The position numbers and the translations under genes are program-made. 5,231 nt of DNA, taken from NCBI GenBank assembly GCA_020060485.1, contig JAGVAB010000058.1:1-5231 (forward strand), given 5' to 3'. The notes under the pieces are model-generated. The model had not been told where the DNA came from, did not search any database, and saw nothing but the letters and a program-made list of their open reading frames with translations. Numbering within the stretch: position 1 is the stretch's first letter; the number at the start of each line of letters is the position of its first letter. Shown piece by piece: positions 1-5,137 of the stretch. This DNA is from Anaerolineales bacterium (GTDB taxonomy: Bacteria; Chloroflexota; Anaerolineae; Anaerolineales; Anaerolineaceae).

Positions 1-1
1 C

Positions 2-79
2 AAAGCCAGGGCTGCCTGGCTCAGCGATCAATGGGATCACCTGGCTGCCCGTCGGGCTATTTTACCGTTGGCCATCTAA
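2..79 (+). CDS. C-terminal tail of an unidentified protein (partial, enters from left edge)
   Basis: Reading from base 2, there are 25 sense codons followed by TAA at 77-79. The peptide begins KARAAWLSDQ and ends ARRAILPLAI. Its balanced mix of Trp, Arg, Ala and Leu resembles the amphipathic C-terminal end of a real cytoplasmic protein. The fragment is too short to assign a family. Against this call, the frame starting at base 1 is also open (to a TAG near 184), and the same DNA contains short perfect hairpins at 5-20 and 47-57 that could instead belong to an intergenic element. A downstream hairpin (GCCC/GGGC at 47-57, followed by TATTTT) lies inside the reading frame. The product and even the coding status are uncertain. 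Confidence 0.4.
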   Translation, partial: KARAAWLSDQWDHLAARRAILPLAI

Positions 80-203
80 CAACCTTTGAGTGCTCCCGCC
101 AAAAAACACCCCCAAAAAACATCTTTTTCACGGCAAATTTCAGAAAGCCCGGCAATACACATTTCAGACATTGCGGGCGGTCTTAGTTCTTTCTTAACAT
201 TTA

Positions 204-282
204 CCTGTTGCACAAAGTGTACAGAAATACTATCATCAAATTATGGCAGCGCGGAATATAGTGATGGTGTTTGCCTGTTGCA
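204..282 (+). repeat. Pair of direct repeats CCTGTTGCA at -35 positions
   Basis: The 9-mer CCTGTTGCA occurs at 204-212 and again at 274-282, exactly 70 bases apart. In both copies the TTGCA part forms the -35 box of a promoter-like element whose -10 box (TATCAT or TATAAT) follows after a 17-base spacer. Either the promoter was duplicated, or both share a recognition element for a sigma factor or activator. Confidence 0.5.
208..236 (+). promoter_or_regulatory. Distal sigma-70-like promoter of the lipoprotein gene (candidate)
   Basis: TTGCAC at 208-213 is separated by 17 bases from TATCAT at 231-236, which matches the TATAAT consensus at five of six positions. The -35 box is weak (only TTG matches), but the spacing is ideal and the layout copies the proximal promoter. 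The start point would be near 243. Confidence 0.4.
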
Positions 283-306
283 TTCAACCCAGACAATGCC
301 TATAAT
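278..306 (+). promoter_or_regulatory. Proximal sigma-70-like promoter of the lipoprotein gene
   Basis: TTGCAT at 278-283 is followed after exactly 17 bases by a perfect TATAAT at 301-306. Transcription would begin near 313, leaving an untranslated leader of about 80 bases before the ATG at 395. This is the best promoter on the plus strand and it points at the lipoprotein gene. Confidence 0.72.
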
Positions 307-380
307 TTAGATACAAGTTGTAGAAATATTCGTTGGCTTTTGCGGTTTCATTCTGGATCGTCTCTTGCCTGCTCAGATGC

Positions 381-386
381 GGAGGG
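381..386 (+). promoter_or_regulatory. Ribosome binding site that fixes the lipoprotein start at 395
   Basis: GGAGGG lies 8 bases upstream of the ATG at 395. It decides between this start and the in-frame TTG at 365 and ATG at 377, neither of which is preceded by a comparable site. Starting at 395 also puts the two basic residues and hydrophobic core of the signal peptide at the very N-terminus. Confidence 0.8.
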
Positions 387-394
387 ATAAGAAC

Positions 395-1453
395 ATGAAT
401 AATTTCAAGAGATTGGTATGGATCATTGTCATGCTGGGCATGGTTACCCTGGCCTGTAATATGCCCTGGCAGGCGGTCAATGGCGAGGAGCAAGAAAAGG
501 CCACCGCTGTGGCTGAAACCGTGGCGGCCGAGCTTACCGCGCGGCCGGTTACAGAAACCGCTGCGGCGACTTTACAAGCCACGGCTGGCAACACTGCTAC
601 CGCTGAACCCACCCAGACGCCGCCCGCCACGGCTACCAATGTCTCCACCAGCACCTTGCCGCCTACTGCAACGACCATTCCCTGTAACCGGGCCAGTTTT
701 GTTACTGATGTGACTTATCCCGATGGCAGTGAGGTGGAGGTGAACAAAGGTTTTGTGAAGACCTGGCGGCTGCAAAATTCCGGTTCCTGCACCTGGACTT
801 CCGGCTATCGCCTGGTCTTCTCGCATGGCGACCGGATGAATGCACCGGATGAGGTGGTCTTGACCGGCGGCACGGTAGCCCCCGGCCAGTCGGTGGATGT
901 ATCTGTCAATCTGACTGCTCCCAACACTGCTGGAACGTACAAAGGCGAATTCAGGTTGAAAAGCTCGGATGGCCAGGTGTTTGGTATTGGCGCCAGCGGC
1001 AACAGTACATTCTATGTTGAGATCAAGGCAGTTCCCGCAGGCGGCATCGTCATCCCGCCGTTGCTGCTCATCACTCCCCTGGTCTTAATTCAGGCCAAGG
1101 CGGATGTCAGTTACAGCGGGCAGAAGAACTGCGCATTTCCGGCCCCTAGCGGGTATTATCTGAAATTCAAGATAGAGAATACCGGCGGGATCAATTTGAG
1201 CTCGTACCATTTGACATTGAAGAATAATACAGCTGGTACCACCACTACCAACAGCGGTAATGTATTTGGGGGATCCAGTGACTGCATATCATTGGCGGTG
1301 GCTGAAATTACCCCGGGAGGAACTGCCTATATCAGTTCGACGAAATTTGATTCCCAGTTGATCGGTCAAAGCCTGACAGCCACCATCAAAGTCTGCGGGC
1401 TGGATGATCTGGGCGGCTTTTGTACTGAAAAGACAATCAGTTTCATTCAGTAG
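395..1453 (+). CDS. Lipoprotein with NBR1-type Ig-like domain and a second C-terminal beta-domain
   Basis: This 352-residue protein is predicted to be exported and anchored by lipid to the cell surface. Residues 1-20 form a signal peptide (MNNFKR, then a hydrophobic core), ending in TLAC with Cys21 as the likely lipidation site. The -3 residue is Thr, so the lipobox is imperfect. Residues 30-95 are a low-complexity Thr/Ala/Pro/Glu stalk. Residues 97-211 match the Ig-like domain first described in NBR1: PDGS, KTWRLQNSGSCTW, VAPGQSVDVSVNLTAP, GTYKGEFRLKSSDGQVFG. A hydrophobic proline-containing linker follows (217-232, GIVIPPLLLITPLVLI). Residues 235-352 form a second, probably beta-sandwich domain with ENTGG and ITPGGTA turns, resembling CARDB-like folds. 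Six cysteines after Cys21 (97, 132, 246, 297, 334, 343) could form three disulfides. The domain is widespread in Chloroflexota surface proteins. Its ligand here is unknown, and binding or scaffolding is an inference. Confidence 0.9.
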   Translation: MNNFKRLVWIIVMLGMVTLACNMPWQAVNGEEQEKATAVAETVAAELTARPVTETAAATLQATAGNTATAEPTQTPPATATNVSTSTLPPTATTIPCNRASFVTDVTYPDGSEVEVNKGFVKTWRLQNSGSCTWTSGYRLVFSHGDRMNAPDEVVLTGGTVAPGQSVDVSVNLTAPNTAGTYKGEFRLKSSDGQVFGIGASGNSTFYVEIKAVPAGGIVIPPLLLITPLVLIQAKADVSYSGQKNCAFPAPSGYYLKFKIENTGGINLSSYHLTLKNNTAGTTTTNSGNVFGGSSDCISLAVAEITPGGTAYISSTKFDSQLIGQSLTATIKVCGLDDLGGFCTEKTISFIQ

Positions 1454-1472
1454 ATCAGAAAATCAATGTTCA

Positions 1473-1507
1473 CTGGGCGGCTCGGTTTTGAGCCGCCCGG
1501 ATTCTTT
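1473..1507 (+). terminator. Rho-independent terminator after the lipoprotein gene
   Basis: GGGCGGCTC at 1475-1483 pairs perfectly with GAGCCGCCC at 1490-1498 around the loop GGTTTT. A C-G pair and a T-G wobble extend the stem to 1473-1500. A moderate T-rich stretch (ATTCTTTT) follows on the plus strand. The hairpin sits 21 bases beyond the lipoprotein stop. On the minus strand no T-run follows, so it would serve the convergent GH114 transcript poorly. Confidence 0.75.
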
Positions 1508-1566
1508 TCAGTCTGCATGGTGATTATTTGCCTTGAGAAATTAATGCGCATAGATTATTGGTGCAT

Positions 1567-2403
1567 TCAGGGGCAGCCTGCCTGCCAGGCGTCCAGTTCG
1601 CGCTGCTTAAGGATCAGGCTGAAATGCAGTTCCCTGGCCGGGGGGCATATTTCTGCCAGATCGGTTTTTGTGTCGGTGTATTCTGCCGCAAAAACAGCTT
1701 TGCCAGCCTCTATGAATGGCGACATGCTCTGGCACCAGCCCTGGGCAAAACAATCTTCGGTAATGGCAAACTCAACATATGGCAGCAATTCATCAGCCTG
1801 TTCGGGGTTGTTCTTCAGGCCGATGGACAGGCCGCGCTGGTGAGCGGCGTTGGCCAGCCATAGTACATAGGTTCGTTGGTCGGCCGCGGTCAGCGGAAAG
1901 CCGGTTTTAGCCTGGTAGCTGTCCAGGTTGTCGGCTTCGACACCGTCAAAGCCTTTGGCGGCGCACAGATCGAGGCGCGCCCCCATGATGGGCGCCAGCA
2001 GGTCAATGCGCCGGATGTCCAGCCAGCGTTCGCCCGGCCAGCCGGTGTAGCTGCGGCCAATGATTTCTTTTGGAAAATCCCCGGCATCCGGCCGCCAGTC
2101 CTCCTGTGAACCGGCGCTCAGATAGCAGAGGACGCGCTTACCCCGCGCGTGAAGACCAGCCACAGTTTCCGGTGAGGTCTCGAACAAGTCAAGATCATAC
2201 ACTTCAGCTTCAATTGAGGCATCGAAATCGCCGGTGAGCTGCCATTGCCAGCTTGTGCCGGGCGCAGGCTGCCAGAGGTTATCGCCTGCAACTGATGGTG
2301 ACAGAGACGGCGCGGTGCTGTTCTCGGTCTGCGGCAGGCAGCCTGCGCCCAACCCGGCGAGTGCCAGCAGCAATATTGCTTTGATTATTGTATTTCGGCC
2401 CAT
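1567..2403 (-). CDS. GH114-family endo-alpha-1,4-polygalactosaminidase-like lipoprotein
   Basis: This 278-residue exported protein has a signal peptide (residues 1-21, Lys8 then a Leu/Ala-rich core) and a probable lipidated Cys22 in GAGC. Residues 43-278 form a complete GH114 TIM-barrel domain with the family's landmarks in order: W44-P46 and GTSWQWQLTG (49-58), VYDLDLF (68-74), VLCYLSAGSQEDWRPD (91-106), GWPGERWLDIR (121-131), KGFDGVEADNLD (150-161), GLSIGLKN (191-198), FAITEDCF (212-219) and GKAVFAAEY (234-242). GH114 enzymes such as fungal Ega3 cleave galactosaminogalactan or Pel-like alpha-1,4-galactosamine polymers using an acidic pair. By position, D158 and E241 are the likely equivalents here (inference). 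The start is supported by GAGAGGG 7 bases upstream, lying inside the preceding gene. Its start overlaps the end of the GrpB-family gene by 19 bases. The natural substrate is not shown. Bacterial members could remodel the cell's own exopolysaccharide or attack that of neighbours. Confidence 0.88.
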   Translation of the reverse strand: MGRNTIIKAILLLALAGLGAGCLPQTENSTAPSLSPSVAGDNLWQPAPGTSWQWQLTGDFDASIEAEVYDLDLFETSPETVAGLHARGKRVLCYLSAGSQEDWRPDAGDFPKEIIGRSYTGWPGERWLDIRRIDLLAPIMGARLDLCAAKGFDGVEADNLDSYQAKTGFPLTAADQRTYVLWLANAAHQRGLSIGLKNNPEQADELLPYVEFAITEDCFAQGWCQSMSPFIEAGKAVFAAEYTDTKTDLAEICPPARELHFSLILKQRELDAWQAGCP

Positions 2404-2903
2404 TTTTGCGCCCTCTCGTCCAGCGTGCGGATCAGGTCGCTTTTGCCTTCGGTATACCTGTCAATGTCATGCGGGAACTGGCGGCTCAAGGCAAGCTTCA
2501 GTTGGCTGTAGGTCTGCGCATCTTCAGGATGGGCGCGCAGGTAGGCGCAGAAGTTCAGATGGCGCTTGATCTCCGGGTTGCCGTGCTGAAAAACATGCAC
2601 ATGGTGGGAATGATCGCTAACACCTTGTTTGAAAAAATAGCGCCGCCCGGGAATGCCGTACTCGCCTTTGGGATGATAGCCCAGGGCCTCCATCTGCGGG
2701 TTGATGGCATCCACCGCTTCGACATCGTTCACCACCGGCAGAATGTCGATCACCGGTTTGGCATGAATGCCGGGAATGGCAGTGCTGCCGATATGGTAGA
2801 TGTTCACCAGGTTCTCGGCGAAAACCGGCTGCAGCAGGTGGGCTTCGAGAGTGAACAACTGTGCCCAGGCCGGGTTGTGCGGGATGACTTCAATGGTGCG
2901 CAT
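2385..2903 (-). CDS. GrpB family protein (nucleotidyltransferase-fold, function unknown)
   Basis: This 172-residue cytoplasmic protein has no signal peptide and is of the usual length for the family. It shows the GrpB/UPF0157 pattern: N-terminal IEVIPHNPAWAQLF (4-17), the core motif HIGSTAIPGIHAKPVIDI (37-54), GIPGRRYFFK (83-92), HVHVFQHGNPE (101-111) and a C-terminal helical part with FCAYLRAHPEDAQTY (118-132). The GST followed by a conserved Asp (D53) resembles the GS...D signature of the nucleotidyltransferase superfamily, to which the family is usually linked. The substrate is unknown. An AGGAAG-type ribosome binding site lies 7 bases before the ATG at 2903. The frame overlaps the start of the GH114 gene, so the two are very probably on one transcript and translationally coupled. 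No convincing sigma-70 promoter is visible in 2904-2990, so low-level readthrough from RNase J or an atypical promoter must be considered. Confidence 0.88.
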   Translation of the reverse strand: MRTIEVIPHNPAWAQLFTLEAHLLQPVFAENLVNIYHIGSTAIPGIHAKPVIDILPVVNDVEAVDAINPQMEALGYHPKGEYGIPGRRYFFKQGVSDHSHHVHVFQHGNPEIKRHLNFCAYLRAHPEDAQTYSQLKLALSRQFPHDIDRYTEGKSDLIRTLDERAQKWAEIQ

Positions 2904-2990
2904 ACATTCTTCCTTCGAGTTTGCGGTTTTAACCCTTTTGTTTTAACTTGCCTGCTGGATTGTGTGTACTGTTTTGGTGGTCAGGGGGGT

Positions 2991-3029
2991 AAAAAAACCT
3001 GCCGCACAAGTTTATTGTACGGCAGGTTT
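2991..3029 (-). terminator. Intrinsic terminator of the RNase J transcript
   Basis: Read on the minus strand, 3029-3015 pairs with 3009-2995 as a 15-pair stem around the 5-base loop TAAAC. A run of seven T residues (complement of 2991-2997) begins within the foot of the stem. The only non-Watson-Crick position (3019/3005) is a G-U wobble in minus-strand RNA but a C-A mismatch in plus-strand RNA, which fits selection for minus-strand function. It lies 17 bases past the RNase J stop. Confidence 0.9.
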
Positions 3030-3046
3030 GGGTTGATGCCAATTGG

Positions 3047-4687
3047 TTAAATCTCGCTGGTGGTTACCAGAATATGCGGGGAACGGTGCGTTTCTCCATA
3101 GATGTAGGTGCGCACAGTCTTGACAACAGCCCGTTCGAGGTCTTCCGGTTTTTCGTCCAGGGTCTGCGAGATGCGTTGCACAACCTCATCCAGCATGCCA
3201 TTCGACTCACTGTCCAGAATGAAGCCGCGGCTGGCGACTGCCGGCGGGGCGATCGGGCGTTGACTGTACTTGTTCAATACCAGGTGCACGGCCAGAATGC
3301 CGTCCTGGGCCAGGTCTTCGCGCTCGTGCATGATCTCCGGGCCGACATCGCCCACGCCGGAACCATCCACAAAGACATAAGAGATGGGGATACGCTCCGC
3401 CAGGCGCATATGGCCATCATGGAATTCAACCACCTGACCATTTTCAATAACGGCAATGTTTTCATCCAGAATGCCGACTTGATTGGCCAGGGTGGCGTGC
3501 TGGCGCAGATGGCGTACTTCGCCATGGATGGGGATCAGATATTTGGGGCGCACCAGGTTGAGCAGCAATTTCAATTCTTCCTGAGCCGGATGACCAGAAA
3601 CATGTACCGGGGCCAGGCTGCCATAGATCACGTTGGCGCCGCGCTGGAAAAGGCGATTGATGATGCGATAGACGGCCTCTTCGTTGCCGGGGATGGGCTC
3701 GGAGGAAAGCACCACGGTGTCGCCGGGCATGATGTCAAAACGGCGGTTGGTGCCCATTGCAAGCCGCCCCATGATTGAATTTGGTTCGCCCTGAGAGCCG
3801 GTACACATCAACACCACCTCGTGATCGGGCAGCTTGAGGGCCTGGTCACCATTGATCAGGACTTCATCAGGAATGTCCAGATAACCCAATTCCTGGGCCA
3901 TCTTGGCATTATCCACCATGCTGGTGCCAAAGAAGGCCAGCTTGCGGCCATGTGCCTGGGCGGCATTTGCCACCTGCTGCATGCGTGAGATCAGAGAGGC
4001 AAAACTGGCGACAATGATGCGTCCATTGGCTTCATTGAAGACCTTTTCAAAGCCCTGGTCAACCACCCGTTCAGAGGGTGTCCAACCGGGATCAACGGCA
4101 TTGGTCGAATCGGAGAGCAGGGCCATCACGCCGCGCTGACTGAATTCGCCCAGCTTGGCAAAGTCGGTCGGCCAGTTGTCGACCGGGGTCTGGTCAAACT
4201 TAAAGTCGCCAGTGTGTACCACCAAGCCGGCCGGGGTTTGAATGCCCAGGCCGACCGCATCCGGGATGGAATGTGCCACGTGGAAAAATTCCACCTGGAA
4301 AGCCCCGATTTGTACGATCTCGCCGGCCCGCACGGTGCGCAGGTCGGCATTTTTGATCAGCCCGCGCCGGGCCAGCTTGACTTCCAGCAGGCCGCGGGTC
4401 AGCGGGGTGGCGTATATGGGTGCATTGATATCTTGCAAAACGTGGTGAATGGCGCCAATATGGTCTTCATGCCCATGGGTGATGACAATGCCCTTGATCT
4501 TGTCTGCTTTGGATTTCAGATATTCAAAATCCGGGATGATGTAATCCACCCCCAGCATGTCATTGTCCGGGAACATTAGACCGGTGTCGACCACCAGGAT
4601 GTCATCCTGGTACTCGTACACCATCATGTTGCGGCCAACCTCTCCCAAGCCCCCCAGGGGGAGGATGCGCAATGTTTTCTTTTTCAT
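3047..4687 (-). CDS. rnj: Ribonuclease J (metallo-beta-lactamase/beta-CASP RNase)
   Basis: This 546-residue cytoplasmic enzyme is full length for the family (about 550). RNase J is a two-zinc 5'-3' exonuclease and endonuclease in mRNA decay and rRNA maturation. The N-terminal metallo-beta-lactamase part carries PLGGLGEVGRNM (10-21), VVDTGLMFPD (32-41), the metal motif HGHEDHIG (71-78: H71, H73, D75, H76), H139 in FHVAHSIPD, and D161 in HTGDFKFD. The beta-CASP insert shows SDSTNA (192-197), SFASLISRMQQ (228-238) and TGSQGEP (296-302). The closing motifs are HVSGHPAQEE (362-371) and IHGE with H388 (387-390). Residues of roughly 450-546 form the C-terminal domain. No key residue is missing. The ATG at 4687 is preceded by GAGG at 4698-4701, 10 bases away. 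The gene has its own terminator and a long leader with a near-consensus promoter, so it is probably monocistronic. Confidence 0.97.
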   Translation of the reverse strand: MKKKTLRILPLGGLGEVGRNMMVYEYQDDILVVDTGLMFPDNDMLGVDYIIPDFEYLKSKADKIKGIVITHGHEDHIGAIHHVLQDINAPIYATPLTRGLLEVKLARRGLIKNADLRTVRAGEIVQIGAFQVEFFHVAHSIPDAVGLGIQTPAGLVVHTGDFKFDQTPVDNWPTDFAKLGEFSQRGVMALLSDSTNAVDPGWTPSERVVDQGFEKVFNEANGRIIVASFASLISRMQQVANAAQAHGRKLAFFGTSMVDNAKMAQELGYLDIPDEVLINGDQALKLPDHEVVLMCTGSQGEPNSIMGRLAMGTNRRFDIMPGDTVVLSSEPIPGNEEAVYRIINRLFQRGANVIYGSLAPVHVSGHPAQEELKLLLNLVRPKYLIPIHGEVRHLRQHATLANQVGILDENIAVIENGQVVEFHDGHMRLAERIPISYVFVDGSGVGDVGPEIMHEREDLAQDGILAVHLVLNKYSQRPIAPPAVASRGFILDSESNGMLDEVVQRISQTLDEKPEDLERAVVKTVRTYIYGETHRSPHILVTTSEI

Positions 4688-4788
4688 TTTTTTCTAACCT
4701 CAATATACAAAAATTCTACAAAATTTAAAACCGTTCAGAGAAAACAGTGATTTGGGTGTCCTCCCTGCGGTCATCGATTCAATCTAAT

Positions 4789-4823
4789 AAAAAACATGCC
4801 CCGCCATAGAGTTCGGCCGGGGC
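4789..4823 (-). terminator. Terminator-like hairpin inside the RNase J leader (attenuator or sRNA end)
   Basis: On the minus strand GCCCCG (4823-4818) pairs with CGGGGC (4803-4798). The stem can continue past one bulged G with CC/GG and a G-U pair, around the loop AACTCTA. Three bases later comes TTTTTT (4794-4789). The wobble pair exists only in minus-strand RNA. The hairpin lies about 100 bases after the predicted RNase J start point and about 100 bases before the RNase J ATG, so it must either be read through or define a short separate transcript. Confidence 0.65.
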
Positions 4824-4885
4824 AGTACACATCGTCCATCATCCTTCGTTATTGGAAAAACGCATTGAACAAAAATAAACCTTCG

Positions 4886-4899
4886 GCCGGAAATCCGGC
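4886..4899 (-). other. Small leader hairpin, possible antiterminator partner
   Basis: On the minus strand GCCGG (4899-4895) pairs with CCGGC (4890-4886) around the loop ATTT. The same GCCGG could pair instead with CCGGC inside the 5' arm of the downstream terminator (4820-4816). The two local copies share the 9-mer CCGGCCGAA. Mutually exclusive pairing of this kind is the usual logic of an attenuator, but it is only inferred here. Confidence 0.4.
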
Positions 4900-4923
4900 T
4901 TTATAACAATCTTAACAAAAGTA

Positions 4924-4952
4924 ATCTTACCATACATCAGTATATTTGTCAA
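4924..4952 (-). promoter_or_regulatory. rnj: Sigma-70 promoter for RNase J (or for a leader RNA)
   Basis: On the minus strand a perfect TTGACA (4952-4947) is followed after exactly 17 bases by TAAGAT (4929-4924). An extended -10 TGG directly precedes it. Transcription would start near 4917, giving a leader of about 230 bases before the RNase J ATG at 4687. No promoter of comparable quality lies closer to the gene. A TAGAAT at 4718-4713 lacks a -35 box. Confidence 0.75.
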
Positions 4953-5012
4953 AATTGGTTTGTGAGCAACCCATGGCTTTCTCAAAGTTAATTTTCCATT
5001 TGTTTCTTTTAT

Positions 5013-5082
5013 TGATGGCACGAGGCCGGACGAAAGACGGTCTGTGCATCACCGGGGTTTATTCACCCCGCACGTTTCTTTT
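5013..5082 (+). other. Two tandem hairpins, possible structured RNA
   Basis: The first hairpin pairs TGAT (5013-5016), GCAC (5018-5021) and AGGCCG (5023-5028) with CGGTCT (5038-5043), GTGC (5044-5047) and ATCA (5048-5051). That makes fourteen pairs with two single-base bulges around a 9-base loop. Its one wobble (5025/5041) is G-U only in plus-strand RNA. The second pairs CGGGGT (5053-5058) with ACCCCG (5065-5070), and TTTCTTTT follows at 5075-5082, giving weak terminator character on the plus strand. It matches no riboswitch class I recognise, and no clear plus-strand promoter precedes it. Confidence 0.45.
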
Positions 5083-5137
5083 CCTCCCCCGGCACGGATT
5101 GGATTTGTAGATCAAACTTCATAGGCCGGGGGAGGAA
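5081..5137. repeat. 13-bp perfect inverted repeat with 31-base spacer
   Basis: TTCCTCCCCCGGC at 5081-5093 is the exact reverse complement of GCCGGGGGAGGAA at 5125-5137. The spacer can form an inner stem: GGA and TTTG (5101-5107) against CAAA and TTC (5113-5120), with a bulged C and a G-U pair that exists only on the plus strand. No T-run follows either arm, so this is not an ordinary terminator. Possible roles are a structured leader, a small palindromic repeat element or a protein binding site. Confidence 0.6.

Larger units (their letters stand above)
80..394. other. Intergenic regulatory region upstream of the NBR1-domain lipoprotein gene
   Basis: No convincing gene lies here. A short frame open on the plus strand at 86-310 starts with TTG, has no ribosome binding site and runs through both promoters. 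The stretch is more AT-rich than the flanking genes. It holds a 10-base direct repeat (CCAAAAAACA at 99-108 and 112-121), two tandem promoter-like elements, and a leader of about 80 bases running from the proximal promoter to the ATG at 395. Confidence 0.7.

Noticed and set aside
86..310. Plus-strand frame of 74 codons before the lipoprotein gene
   Set aside because: It has a TTG start without a ribosome binding site, low-complexity translation, and it covers both promoter elements.
365..394. Longer lipoprotein start at TTG 365 or ATG 377
   Set aside because: The ATG at 395 has a strong GGAGGG site at proper spacing and gives a normal signal peptide. The extension would add charged residues before it.
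2388..3050. Plus-strand 220-codon frame
   Set aside because: It lies antisense to the GrpB-family gene and runs through the RNase J terminator, and the minus-strand product carries clear family motifs.
3074..3778. Plus-strand 234-codon frame
   Set aside because: It is the antisense shadow of RNase J, whose catalytic motifs are all on the minus strand.
4957..4971. GGTT-loop-AACC resembling a tRNA arm
   Set aside because: The flanks contain no acceptor stem, anticodon arm or GTTCGA-type loop.
4839..5021. Minus-strand 60-codon frame with GTG start
   Set aside because: It has no ribosome binding site, contains the RNase J promoter, and its composition follows the AT-rich intergenic DNA.
5026..5056. 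Partial resemblance to the guanidine-III riboswitch (CCGGACGA and AAGACGG strings)
   Set aside because: The order and spacing of the conserved segments do not fit the consensus, and the local pairing found here is a simple bulged hairpin.
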